Below are positions 1-6,803 of a stretch of 22,116 bases of DNA, in pieces. The stretch spans positions 1 through 22,116 of the forward strand of contig DASUJY010000034.1 of NCBI GenBank assembly GCA_036279015.1. The letters are read 5' to 3'. The position numbers were made by a program, and so were the translations under genes. The notes below the pieces were generated by a model. The model was not told the DNA's origin. It ran no database searches and worked only from the letters and a program-made list of their open reading frames with translations. This DNA is from DATEOR01 sp036279015 (GTDB lineage: Bacteria; Actinomycetota; Thermoleophilia; Gaiellales; Gaiellaceae). Within the stretch, counting starts at the first letter, position 1, and each line of letters starts with the position of its first letter.

Positions 1-3
1 AAA

Positions 4-76
4 TGGGCCGTGCAGGGATCGAACCTGCGACCTTGGGATTAAGAGTCCCCTGCTCTACCAGCTGAGCTAACGGCCC
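4..76 (-). tRNA. tRNA-Lys (anticodon CTT)
   Basis: Read on the minus strand, this 73-nt stretch folds as a complete cloverleaf: acceptor stem GGGCCGT pairing with ACGGCCC, D arm GCTC/GAGC, anticodon loop CTCTTAA with CTT at positions 34-36, and T arm GCAGG-TTCGATC-CCTGC. CTT decodes AAG, so this is tRNA-Lys. The CCA end is not encoded; the bases after discriminator A are TTT, so CCA would be added after transcription. The bottom pair of the anticodon stem (G27 with A43) is a mismatch; the other four pairs are Watson-Crick. A -10-like box lies about 35 nt upstream. Confidence 0.97.
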
Positions 77-111
77 GGGGCTCGGGCGCGGCTGAGCTCG
101 CCCGAGCGGGC

Positions 112-117
112 ATTGTA
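112..117 (-). promoter_or_regulatory. -10 box of the tRNA-Lys promoter
   Basis: The minus strand reads TACAAT here, five of six matches to TATAAT, in otherwise very GC-rich DNA, with the mature tRNA starting 35 nt further on. No good -35 hexamer is visible at 17 bp (GTCTGA). It lies just after the stop codon of the small ORF at 135-239, so the tRNA probably has its own start site. Confidence 0.6.
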
Positions 118-134
118 GCGAGGGTCTCGCGCGC

Positions 135-239
135 TCAGACCCGCTCGAGGCGCCAGTGCAGATACCAGACGAGCGTCTTGCCCTTCGAGACGCCGCGGGC
201 GAGGAGCGGGGCTCCGGCGAAGAGGAGCTTCACAGGCAT
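135..239 (-). CDS. small ORF, 34 residues, unknown
   Basis: ATG at 239 to TGA at 135 encodes 34 residues beginning MPVKLLFAGAPLLARG and ending in WYLHWRLERV. Support for coding comes from third positions: about 90% are G or C, as in neighbouring genes, whereas the competing plus-strand frame (an upstream extension of the epimerase from 156) has about two thirds G or C at third positions and many rare codons. The peptide is basic, with a hydrophobic N-terminal half and an aromatic C-terminal patch, so it may contact membrane. There is no Shine-Dalgarno sequence. It starts 24 bp from the divergent epimerase gene and ends at the tRNA promoter. I do not recognise the family. Confidence 0.45.
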   Translation of the reverse strand: MPVKLLFAGAPLLARGVSKGKTLVWYLHWRLERV

Positions 240-247
240 GGGTCAAC

Positions 248-253
248 TAGATT
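248..253 (+). promoter_or_regulatory. probable -10 box for the nucleotide-sugar operon
   Basis: TAGATT fits the TANNNT form of actinobacterial -10 boxes and is the only AT-rich hexamer between the divergent starts at 239 and 264. The epimerase ATG is 10 bp downstream, giving a leader of about 3 nt or none. The hexamer overlaps a CTAG palindrome, but its minus-strand reading is a poor -10 match, so bidirectionality is weaker here than at the other divergent junctions. Confidence 0.4.
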
Positions 254-263
254 CGCGGTCGGC

Positions 264-1325
264 ATGCGAATCCTTTCAGTGGTCGGAAACAGGCCGCAGT
301 TCATAAAGTCGGCTCCCCTCTCGCTCGCGCTACGAAACCGCGCAGAGGAGATCGTGCTGCACACCGGGCAGCACTACGACCACGAGCTCTCGCAGGTCTT
401 CTTCGACGAGCTCGGCCTCGCGCCGCCGAAACATCGGCTCGAAGCCGGCTCCGGAAGCCACGGCCAGCAGACAGCCAGGATGCTGCCCGGGATCGAGGAC
501 GCCGTCGTGGAGGAGCAGCCCGACCTCGTGCTCGTCTACGGAGACACGAACTCGACGCTCGCCGGCGCCCTCGCGGCCGCCAAGCTGCGCGTCCCGCTGG
601 CACACGTCGAGGCCGGCCTGCGCTCCTTCGACCGGACCATGCCGGAAGAGGTCAACCGCGCCCTCGTCGACCGAATCTCCGATCTCCTCTTCGCGCCTTC
701 TGGGATCGCGGTGGCAAATCTCGAGGCGGAAGGAATCACGAGCGGCGTCCACGAGGTGGGCGACGTCATGCTGGACGCGAACCTGCGCCTGGCCCCGGTT
801 GCGCGCCGCCGCTCGCGCGCGCTCGAGATCGTCGGCGTCGAGCCGGGCGGCTACGTGCTCGTCACCGTGCACCGTGAGGCGAACACGAGAGCGGCGGCGC
901 TCGGCCGCATCGTCGAGGCCCTGAACGCGCTCGAGGAGCCGGTCGTCTTCCCGCTCCATCCGCGCACGGCCGCCGCGATCGACGAGCACGGGCTCAGCCT
1001 GGGCGGCCACGTCCATCCGCGTCCGCCGGCCGGCTACCTCGACTTCGCCGCGCTCGCCTCCCAGGCGCGGGTCGTGCTCACCGACTCGGGCGGAGTCCAG
1101 AAAGAGGCGTACTGGTACGCGGTGCCCTGCGTCACGCTGCGCGAGAACACCGAGTGGGTGGAGACCGTCGAGGCGGGCTGGAACCGCCTCGCCGGCACCG
1201 ATCCGAGCGCAATCGCCGCCGCGGTTGGCGAAGCCGCCCCCGCCGACGAGCATCCACCGCTTTACGGAGACGGGCATGCCGCCGATTTGATCGCAGACGT
1301 GATTTGTACGATTGAGCCCGCGTGA
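264..1325 (+). CDS. wecB: UDP-N-acetylglucosamine 2-epimerase (WecB/WbpI family)
   Basis: A 353-residue cytoplasmic enzyme that inverts C2 of UDP-GlcNAc or a derivative to the manno form. The N-terminus MRILSVVGNRPQFIK is the classical family start. That favours ATG 264 over an in-frame ATG at 156, whose extra 36 codons lack family motifs and have poor codon usage. Visible motifs are TGQHYD, GDTNST (Asp94), HVEAGLRSFDRTMPEEVNR (Glu116, Glu128-129), TVHREAN (His203) and SGGVQKEA; the Asp, first Glu and His match E. coli WecB catalytic residues. The late motif is TEWVE where E. coli WecB has TERPE; with FDRTMPEE this resembles WbpI-type epimerases acting on diacetamido uronic acids (recalled, not searched). 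First gene of a four-gene operon; its TGA overlaps the next GTG. Substrate specificity is inferred from neighbours. Confidence 0.9.
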   Translation: MRILSVVGNRPQFIKSAPLSLALRNRAEEIVLHTGQHYDHELSQVFFDELGLAPPKHRLEAGSGSHGQQTARMLPGIEDAVVEEQPDLVLVYGDTNSTLAGALAAAKLRVPLAHVEAGLRSFDRTMPEEVNRALVDRISDLLFAPSGIAVANLEAEGITSGVHEVGDVMLDANLRLAPVARRRSRALEIVGVEPGGYVLVTVHREANTRAAALGRIVEALNALEEPVVFPLHPRTAAAIDEHGLSLGGHVHPRPPAGYLDFAALASQARVVLTDSGGVQKEAYWYAVPCVTLRENTEWVETVEAGWNRLAGTDPSAIAAAVGEAAPADEHPPLYGDGHAADLIADVICTIEPA

Positions 1326-2599
1326 CTGAAAGCCCGAAGCCACAGGTGGCCATCGTCGGCGCGGGCTACGTCGGCCTGCCGCTCGGCCGCTGCTTCGCCG
1401 AGGCCGACATCCCGGTGATCCTCGTCGACGTCGACGCAGAGCGGGTCGCGGCGATCAACCGCGGTGAGAGCTATGTCGAGGACGTGCCGGCCTCGGCGCT
1501 CGCGCCCCTCGTCGAGGCGGGCATTCTCCGCGCCGCGACGGACTACGACGCCGTTCGAGACGCGGAGGCGATCGTGGTCGCGCTGCCGACCCCACTCTCC
1601 GCCAACCGCGAGCCCGACCTCTCGATCGTCCTCGGCGCAGCGCGCGAGCTCGGTAAGCGCCTCCGCCCGGGGCAGCTCGTCTCGCTCGAGTCCACCACGT
1701 ACCCGGGCACGACCCGGGAGGAAATCCTGCCGATCCTGGCGGAGAGCGGGCTCGAGGTCGGCAAGGACTTCTTCCTCGCCTTCTCGCCGGAGCGGATCGA
1801 TCCGGGGCGGGAGGACTGGACGGTGAAGACGACGCCGAAGGTGGTCGGCGGCATGACGGAACCGTGCACCGCCCGAGCCTGCGCCTTCTACGAGCAGGCG
1901 ATCGACACGGTCTTCAGCGTCACCTCCCCCGAGGCGGCCGAGCTCACGAAGCTGCTCGAGAACATCTTCCGCTCGGTCAACATCGCGCTCGTCAACGAGC
2001 TCGCGCAGCTCTGCGACCGCATGCGGGTGGACGTGTGGGAGGTCGTCGAGGCGGCCGCGACGAAGCCGTTCGGCTTCATGAGCTTCAAGCCGGGCCCCGG
2101 GCTCGGCGGCCACTGTCTGCCCGTCGATCCCTTCTACCTCTCCTGGAAAGCGCGCGAGTTCGACTTCTACACCGAGTTCATCGAGCTCGCCGGCAAGGTG
2201 AACGAGAACATGCCCTACTTCTGCCTCGAGAAGATCACGCGCGCCCTCAACTCGCATGAGAAGGCCCTCAAGGGAAGCCGCGTGCACATCGTCGGGGTCT
2301 CCTACAAGGCCGACGTCGGCGACCTGCGCGAGTCGCCCGCGCTCAAGCTGATCGAGCTGCTGCGCGAGGAGGGGGCAAACGTCTCCTACCACGACCCGCA
2401 CGTCGCCGAGCTTCCCGACCACGGCCTGGCCTCCGTCGACCTCGACGGCTCGCTCAACGAGGCGGACTGCATCGCGATCGTGACCGCCCACTCGGGGATC
2501 GACTACGAGGAGCTCGCCGCCAGAGCGCAGCTCGTCGTCGACTTCCGGAACGCAACCGGCCGGGACGGCTCGGCGAACGGACGGGTGTGGAAGCTCTGA
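1322..2599 (+). CDS. wbpA: UDP-N-acetylglucosamine 6-dehydrogenase (WbpA-like)
   Basis: A 425-residue UDP-sugar dehydrogenase of the UDP-glucose/GDP-mannose family, expected to oxidise C6 of UDP-GlcNAc to the carboxylate with two NAD+. Domains: N-terminal Rossmann fold with GAGYVG (residues 13-18); a SPERIDPG segment (155-162); central helical domain; catalytic Cys265 in GGHCLPVDPFYL; and C-terminal UDP-binding domain with GVSYKADVGDLRESPALKL. SPER-x-DPG with the PVDPFYL sequence fits WbpA-type UDP-GlcNAc dehydrogenases better than UDP-glucose dehydrogenases. The GTG start overlaps the epimerase stop (GTGA), giving translational coupling. UDP-ManNAc dehydrogenase (WecC) is the main alternative; the oxidoreductase and acetyltransferase downstream tip the call to the WbpA route. 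Confidence 0.88.
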   Translation: MTESPKPQVAIVGAGYVGLPLGRCFAEADIPVILVDVDAERVAAINRGESYVEDVPASALAPLVEAGILRAATDYDAVRDAEAIVVALPTPLSANREPDLSIVLGAARELGKRLRPGQLVSLESTTYPGTTREEILPILAESGLEVGKDFFLAFSPERIDPGREDWTVKTTPKVVGGMTEPCTARACAFYEQAIDTVFSVTSPEAAELTKLLENIFRSVNIALVNELAQLCDRMRVDVWEVVEAAATKPFGFMSFKPGPGLGGHCLPVDPFYLSWKAREFDFYTEFIELAGKVNENMPYFCLEKITRALNSHEKALKGSRVHIVGVSYKADVGDLRESPALKLIELLREEGANVSYHDPHVAELPDHGLASVDLDGSLNEADCIAIVTAHSGIDYEELAARAQLVVDFRNATGRDGSANGRVWKL

Positions 2600-3588
2600 G
2601 CCGGCCGCTCGAGCTCGCGGCCGTCGGCCTCGGCTACTGGGGCCCCAACCTCGCGCGCAACCTGGACGACCTGGACGGGGCTGCGCTCACGTGGATCTGC
2701 GACCGGGACGAGGGACGGCTCGCGCGCTACGGCGCCCGCTTCCCCGATGCGCGCAAGACGACGAGCTTCGACGATCTGCTGGCGGACGATTCGCTCGATG
2801 GGATCGCCATCGCGACGCCCGTCGTGACGCACTTCGAGCTCGCCCGCGAGGCGCTCCTCGCCGGCAAGCACATCTTCGTCGAGAAGCCGCTCGCGCTCTC
2901 GTCCGCGCTCGGCGAGCAGCTCGTCGCCCTCGCGGAGGAGCGCGCGCTCGTGCTCATGCCCGGCCACCTGCTCCTCTACCACCCGGGCGTGGCGAAACTG
3001 AAGGAGCTCGTCGACTCCGAAGAGCTCGGGCGCCTGCTCTACGTGTACGGGAACCGCCAGAACCTCGGACAGATCCGCAAGGACGAGAACGCCCTCTGGA
3101 GCCTCGGCGCGCACGACCTCTCCGTCATCCTGCACCTCGTCGGAGAGGAGCCGGCGGAGGCGTGGGCACGCGGCGAGTCGTTCCTCAACCCGGGCGTCGA
3201 GGACGTCGTCTTCTGCTACCTGCGCTTCCCCTCCGGCGTCGTCGCCCACATGCACCTTTCCTGGCTCGACCCGCACAAGATGCGCCGGATGACGGTAGTC
3301 GGGAACCGGAAGATGGCCGTCTTCGACGACATGGAGCCGGAGCGCAAGGTGACGGTCTACGACAAGGGCGGCCAGGAGCCGGCCGAGACCTGGGACGCGT
3401 GGCAGACCCGCTCGGGCGACATCACGATCCCCAGGGTGGCGAACGACGAGCCGCTCCGCCTCGAGTGCGAGCACTTCCTCGCGCTCCTGAACGGCGAGGG
3501 CGACCGCGTGGCGGCCGCGCGCGAGGGACTCGCCGTCGTGCGGGCGCTCGAGCAACTTCAGATCTCACTCGAGCGGGAACACGTGTGA
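2587..3588 (+). CDS. wbpB: Gfo/Idh/MocA oxidoreductase, WbpB-like sugar 3-dehydrogenase
   Basis: A 333-residue NAD-dependent oxidoreductase. The Rossmann start is VGLGYWGPNLARN, the cofactor/catalytic motif is EKPLA (Glu99-Lys100-Pro101), and the substrate-domain histidine is in LGAHDLS (His176-Asp177). The GYWGPN start and HDLS motif are typical of WbpB/WlbA enzymes, which oxidise C3 of UDP-GlcNAcA to the 3-keto sugar before transamination. It begins at GTG 2587, 13 bp inside the preceding dehydrogenase gene, and its stop overlaps the acetyltransferase start, so all four genes are coupled. WbpB enzymes normally work with the aminotransferase WbpE, not present in this window. The Gfo/Idh fold is certain; the exact substrate is inferred. 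Confidence 0.85.
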   Translation: MEALSRPLELAAVGLGYWGPNLARNLDDLDGAALTWICDRDEGRLARYGARFPDARKTTSFDDLLADDSLDGIAIATPVVTHFELAREALLAGKHIFVEKPLALSSALGEQLVALAEERALVLMPGHLLLYHPGVAKLKELVDSEELGRLLYVYGNRQNLGQIRKDENALWSLGAHDLSVILHLVGEEPAEAWARGESFLNPGVEDVVFCYLRFPSGVVAHMHLSWLDPHKMRRMTVVGNRKMAVFDDMEPERKVTVYDKGGQEPAETWDAWQTRSGDITIPRVANDEPLRLECEHFLALLNGEGDRVAAAREGLAVVRALEQLQISLEREHV

Positions 3589-4226
3589 GCCGGATCGCCG
3601 AGACGGCGGTCGTCTACCCGGGCGTCGAGCTCGGCGAGGACGTCGTTATCGGGGACTACGCCGTCGTCGGCAAGCAGCCGGTGCTCGGACGCCGCTCGAC
3701 CGCGGCGCGGGAAGAGCTCGCTCCGCTGGTCGTCGGAGACGGGTCGGCGATCCTCGCCGGGGCCGTCGTCTTCGCCGGCTCCCGGCTCGGCGCCGGAGTC
3801 ATCGTCGGCGACCAGGCCTGCGTGCGGGAGCGCTGCGCGCTCGGCGACGAGGTCGTCGTCGGCCGCGGCTCGCTTGTCGAGAACGACACGACGATCGGCA
3901 CGCGCACACGCGTGCAGGCGAACGCCTACATCACGGCCTATTCGACCCTCGAAGAGGACGTCTTCGTCGGGCCGTGCGTCGTGACGACGAACGACAACTA
4001 CATGGGCAGGACCGAGGCGCGCCTCGCCGCCATGCGGGGCCCGACGATCCGGCGCGGCGGCCGGATCGGCGGTGGCGCCGTCCTCCTTCCCGGGATCGAG
4101 ATCGGCGAGGAGGCCTTCGTCGGCGCGGGCGCCGTCGTCCTCGCGGACGTGCCCGCGAGGACGGTGGTCGTCGGCAACCCGGCACGCCGGATCCGCGACG
4201 TGCCCGATGAGGAGCTGCTCAGCTGA
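3585..4226 (+). CDS. wbpD: left-handed beta-helix acetyltransferase, WbpD-like
   Basis: A 213-residue hexapeptide-repeat transferase. Repeats of the [LIV]-G-x-x-x-x type run from about residue 10 to 195, with the motif VTTNDNYMGR near the middle and GAGAVVLADVPARTVVVGNPARR at the end, the usual finish of this fold. WbpD enzymes carry a similar TND motif and N-acetylate the 3-amino group of UDP-GlcNAc3NA using acetyl-CoA. GTG 3585 overlaps the preceding TGA (GTGTGA), and family-like sequence begins at once (MSRIAETAVVYPGVELG). It is the last gene of the operon and ends inside a 12-bp palindrome shared with the convergent SpoIID gene. Other sugar N-acetyltransferases of the fold cannot be excluded. 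Confidence 0.82.
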   Translation: MSRIAETAVVYPGVELGEDVVIGDYAVVGKQPVLGRRSTAAREELAPLVVGDGSAILAGAVVFAGSRLGAGVIVGDQACVRERCALGDEVVVGRGSLVENDTTIGTRTRVQANAYITAYSTLEEDVFVGPCVVTTNDNYMGRTEARLAAMRGPTIRRGGRIGGGAVLLPGIEIGEEAFVGAGAVVLADVPARTVVVGNPARRIRDVPDEELLS

Positions 4227-4228
4227 GC
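4217..4228. repeat. 12-bp perfect palindrome holding both convergent stop codons
   Basis: GCTCAGCTGAGC is its own reverse complement. Its inner bases supply TGA to the plus-strand acetyltransferase (4224-4226) and TGA to the minus-strand SpoIID gene (4219-4221). No T-run follows on either strand, so a classical intrinsic terminator is not evident. Confidence 0.7.
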
Positions 4229-5814
4229 TTGACGGTGAGCTTCGGCGAGTAGCCGGTCACGAGGCCGGACGAGTCGGGCGGGTTGATCCGCGCGCGGTAG
4301 ACGCCCTCGACGACGTTGAAGTCGGCCCGCCACTTCCCGTCCTGCCGCACGACCGCGGCTGCCACTCCCTTCCAGGTGCCGTCCTTGCGCTCGCGCGTGA
4401 CGTGGACCGTGCGCCCCGCCAGCGAGAGCGGCGAGACGAGGCCGCGCAGGCCGCCGGCGGGCTGCGTGTCGCGGAAGACGATCCGCGGCGTCACCTTAAC
4501 GAAGACGCTCGACCCGCTCGCATCGGGCGAGTGGAGCCGGAACGTCGTCCCCCGGCACGGCCTCGCCGTCGCGGTGTACTCGTCGGAGTCGACCTTCTTC
4601 ACGGCCATGTTCTTCCAGGCCGATGAGCCGGTCGTGCGCCGCTGGAGGGTGACGCTCCCCACGTTCCGCACGAGCAGATTCAGGCGGACTCGGCCGTTGC
4701 AGGCGACCTTCGTCCGGCTCGCCGTCAACCGAAGGACGCCGAGCGTGAAGCGGCTCGACCGAAGGCCGAGCGCGCTCCGGAAGTGCTCGGGGCCGCCTGT
4801 GAGCGTCTGCGACCAGGCTCCCCGTTCGAACCGGATGCGATTCACGCGTCCCGAGACCCGTGAGGAGACGACGGCGTCGAGCGGTGCCTTCCCGGCTCCG
4901 AGCCGGCTGCGAAGCGCGCGCGCCGAGAGCGTGACCGTCCAGGAGCGATTCGGGTTCGCCGGGTTGAGGTCGGCCGGGTCCTTCCTGGAGCGCAGGTAGG
5001 GGACAACTCCGCCCCAGGTGTCGGCGGAGGCCGCCGTCCGCCCACCGTTCGAGGAGGAGAAGAACGTGCTCGCGACGGCGCCGTTGTAGAGCACGACCTC
5101 GCCGGCGGTCGCCTTCACCGCTGCCACGGCGGCGGCCGGCTCGCCGCTCTCGTAGCCGCCGTAGACCTGGTCGCGCGTGTCGTCGTAGAGGTCGTACCAG
5201 CCGGCGCGTTCCGTGCGCACCGCGTAGGAGCGGGCGGCGACGGCCTGCGCCCTCAGCGCCTCCGCGGCGAAGGAGGCCGGCATCTCGCGGGGCACGACCG
5301 AGAAGAGGTAGCCCTGGAGCCCGACGACGTTGACGAGGTCGAGCTTGCCGGAATGGTTGTGGATCCGGAAGGAGCCGCGGTAGCGCGCTCCGTCGAGCCG
5401 GAGGAGCTCCCCCTTCGGCGAGGCGGTAACCGGGCTCCCGAACTTCCCCTTGCCGACGACGCGCACTCGTCCGTCCTTCGTCGGCACGACCCGGAAGGCG
5501 GTGTTCGCGGCGAGCTTCTTGCCGCCGACCTTGAAGGCGGCGTCCGAGGAGATCCTCAGCGCGGAGCGGCCGGCCGTCAGGAGGACGCGCACCTTCTTCT
5601 GCCCGCCGGGCCCGACTGTCGTCCCGTCGTAGTAGAAGCCGAGAATCTGCTTGTAGCTCTGGCCGTCGAGCGCTCGCCCGAGCGCGCCGTACTGGCTCAT
5701 CCCGACGCCGTGGCCCCAGCCCGAGCCCTTCAGCACGAAGATCGGGGACGCGGCAGCACCCGCCGCAAAGGCGAGCGCGACGAGGATCGCGACCGGGAGG
5801 GTGAGTCGGCGCAT
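4219..5814 (-). CDS. secreted SpoIID/LytB-domain protein with C-terminal Ig-like region
   Basis: 531 residues from ATG 5814, chosen because it begins a clean signal peptide (MRRLTLPVAILVALAFAAGA, cleavage near ASP at 22-24); the frame is open to 5970 but that extension has no signal. After cleavage comes GSGWGHGVGMSQYGA (30-44), then the SpoIID domain with VPREMP (Glu177, the likely catalytic acid) and AVAARSYAV, ending at about FRSALGLRSSRF. In B. subtilis SpoIID the GWGHG motif is C-terminal; here it is N-terminal, an order I recall from other actinobacterial SpoIID/LytB proteins. The remaining ~200 residues look beta-rich. SpoIID is a peptidoglycan lytic transglycosylase acting on denuded glycan, so a wall-remodelling role outside the membrane is likely. 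Last gene of the minus block. Confidence 0.88.
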   Translation of the reverse strand: MRRLTLPVAILVALAFAAGAAASPIFVLKGSGWGHGVGMSQYGALGRALDGQSYKQILGFYYDGTTVGPGGQKKVRVLLTAGRSALRISSDAAFKVGGKKLAANTAFRVVPTKDGRVRVVGKGKFGSPVTASPKGELLRLDGARYRGSFRIHNHSGKLDLVNVVGLQGYLFSVVPREMPASFAAEALRAQAVAARSYAVRTERAGWYDLYDDTRDQVYGGYESGEPAAAVAAVKATAGEVVLYNGAVASTFFSSSNGGRTAASADTWGGVVPYLRSRKDPADLNPANPNRSWTVTLSARALRSRLGAGKAPLDAVVSSRVSGRVNRIRFERGAWSQTLTGGPEHFRSALGLRSSRFTLGVLRLTASRTKVACNGRVRLNLLVRNVGSVTLQRRTTGSSAWKNMAVKKVDSDEYTATARPCRGTTFRLHSPDASGSSVFVKVTPRIVFRDTQPAGGLRGLVSPLSLAGRTVHVTRERKDGTWKGVAAAVVRQDGKWRADFNVVEGVYRARINPPDSSGLVTGYSPKLTVKLS

Positions 5815-5841
5815 CGAGCTTCTGAAGACCCCTTCGGCACA

Positions 5842-5847
5842 AAAGTA
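5842..5847 (-). promoter_or_regulatory. possible -10 box for the SpoIID gene
   Basis: The minus strand reads TACTTT (four of six to TATAAT) in the 59-bp gap between the RmlB-like gene and SpoIID, the widest gap in this block. A start site about 7 nt on would leave a leader of roughly 20 nt. No convincing -35 or strong ribosome site is seen, so this is tentative. Confidence 0.3.
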
Positions 5848-5873
5848 GCCGGATCTCGTAAGGAATGCGTGAA

Positions 5874-6794
5874 TCAGGCGGGATCGCGGCGTGCGTACTG
5901 GCTCTCGGGGCTCGGAAGCTCCGCCTCCTCGAGCAGAGGCTCCCACCAGCGGCGATGGGTCGCGTACCACTCCACGATCGCCGGCAGGGCGTCGTCGAGG
6001 CGACGCTCGGCCTCCCAGCCGAGCGCGCGCAGCGGCTCCGCGTCGAGCTCTTGCGCGGCGGCGCTCGGCTCGCCGGCCGGGGCGATCTCGATCTTCGCGC
6101 CGACGAGCTCGGCCGCCCGGCCGGCGACGTCGGTCTCCGCGACGACTTCGCCCGGCACCCCGTAGACGGCGCCCGCCGCGCCGCTTCTCAGCACGGCCTT
6201 CACCGCAGCGGCGTGGTCGTCGGCGTGCAGCCAGGACCGTGTGCCGCCGACCGCGAGCGGCCGCCGGTCGAGCGCGCCGGTGACGAGGCGCGGCAGTGGC
6301 TCGAGCGGGTGCTGGAAGGGCCCGTAGGACGTCTCGCCACGAACGACCGAGGCGTGCAACCCGTGGGTCCTCGCGTAGGCGAGCACCTGAAGGTCGGCGC
6401 CGGCTCTCGACGCGGCCCAGGGGTCGGCCGGATCGGCCGCCTCGGCGGTCGAGATCTGCACGTAGCGGATGCGGGCGACCCGCGCGAACTCGAGCAAGAC
6501 GTGGGCACCGAACCCGTCGGTGACGACGAAGCCGCCGGATGCGAGCCCGGAGGCGTCCAGGTTCGTCTCGGCCGCGAAGTTGACGATCGCGCCGCAGCCG
6601 TCGGCCGCCCCGGTCGCGGTCACGGCATCGGCCACGTCTCCCTGCACGAATTCGTGCGGGACCCCTTCCAGCTTGGCCAGGTTCCCGAAGTCGGCTAGCC
6701 GGTCGAGGACCACGACGTCATCGCCGGCGGCCGCGAGGCAACGCACGAAGTGGCTGCCGAGAAAGCCGCAGCCACCGGTCACGAGCACGCGCAC
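5874..6794 (-). CDS. RmlB-like extended SDR protein lacking catalytic residues
   Basis: 306 residues resembling dTDP-glucose 4,6-dehydratase throughout: VTGGCGFLGSHFVR nucleotide-binding start (Gly7, Gly10, Gly13 intact), NFAAETNLDAS matching the family's FAAESHVDRS, YGPFQHPLEPLPRLV, SWLHADDHAAAV, and a C-terminal LGW...WYATHRRWW. The catalytic stretch is altered: the dehydratase T-D-E is T116-A117-E118, and the SDR Y-x-x-x-K is W126-A-A-S-R130. The roughly 20-residue loop normally between them is cut to a few residues. NAD(P) binding therefore looks kept and ordinary SDR catalysis lost. Starts at GTG 6794, 9 bp after the kinase gene. It may bind a nucleotide sugar as a regulator or use other chemistry; function is not assigned. 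Confidence 0.8.
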   Translation of the reverse strand: MRVLVTGGCGFLGSHFVRCLAAAGDDVVVLDRLADFGNLAKLEGVPHEFVQGDVADAVTATGAADGCGAIVNFAAETNLDASGLASGGFVVTDGFGAHVLLEFARVARIRYVQISTAEAADPADPWAASRAGADLQVLAYARTHGLHASVVRGETSYGPFQHPLEPLPRLVTGALDRRPLAVGGTRSWLHADDHAAAVKAVLRSGAAGAVYGVPGEVVAETDVAGRAAELVGAKIEIAPAGEPSAAAQELDAEPLRALGWEAERRLDDALPAIVEWYATHRRWWEPLLEEAELPSPESQYARRDPA

Positions 6795-6803
6795 GCCTCG
6801 ACC

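Noticed and set aside
156..263. In-frame 36-codon extension of the 2-epimerase from ATG 156
   Set aside because: Family sequence begins at MRILSVVGNRPQF (264); the extension has many rare codons and overlaps a better minus-strand small ORF.
330..2491. Long minus-strand open frames opposite the epimerase and dehydrogenase (337 and 409 codons)
   Set aside because: Low-complexity Arg/Val/Glu-rich translations with no motifs, typical antisense shadows of GC-rich genes.
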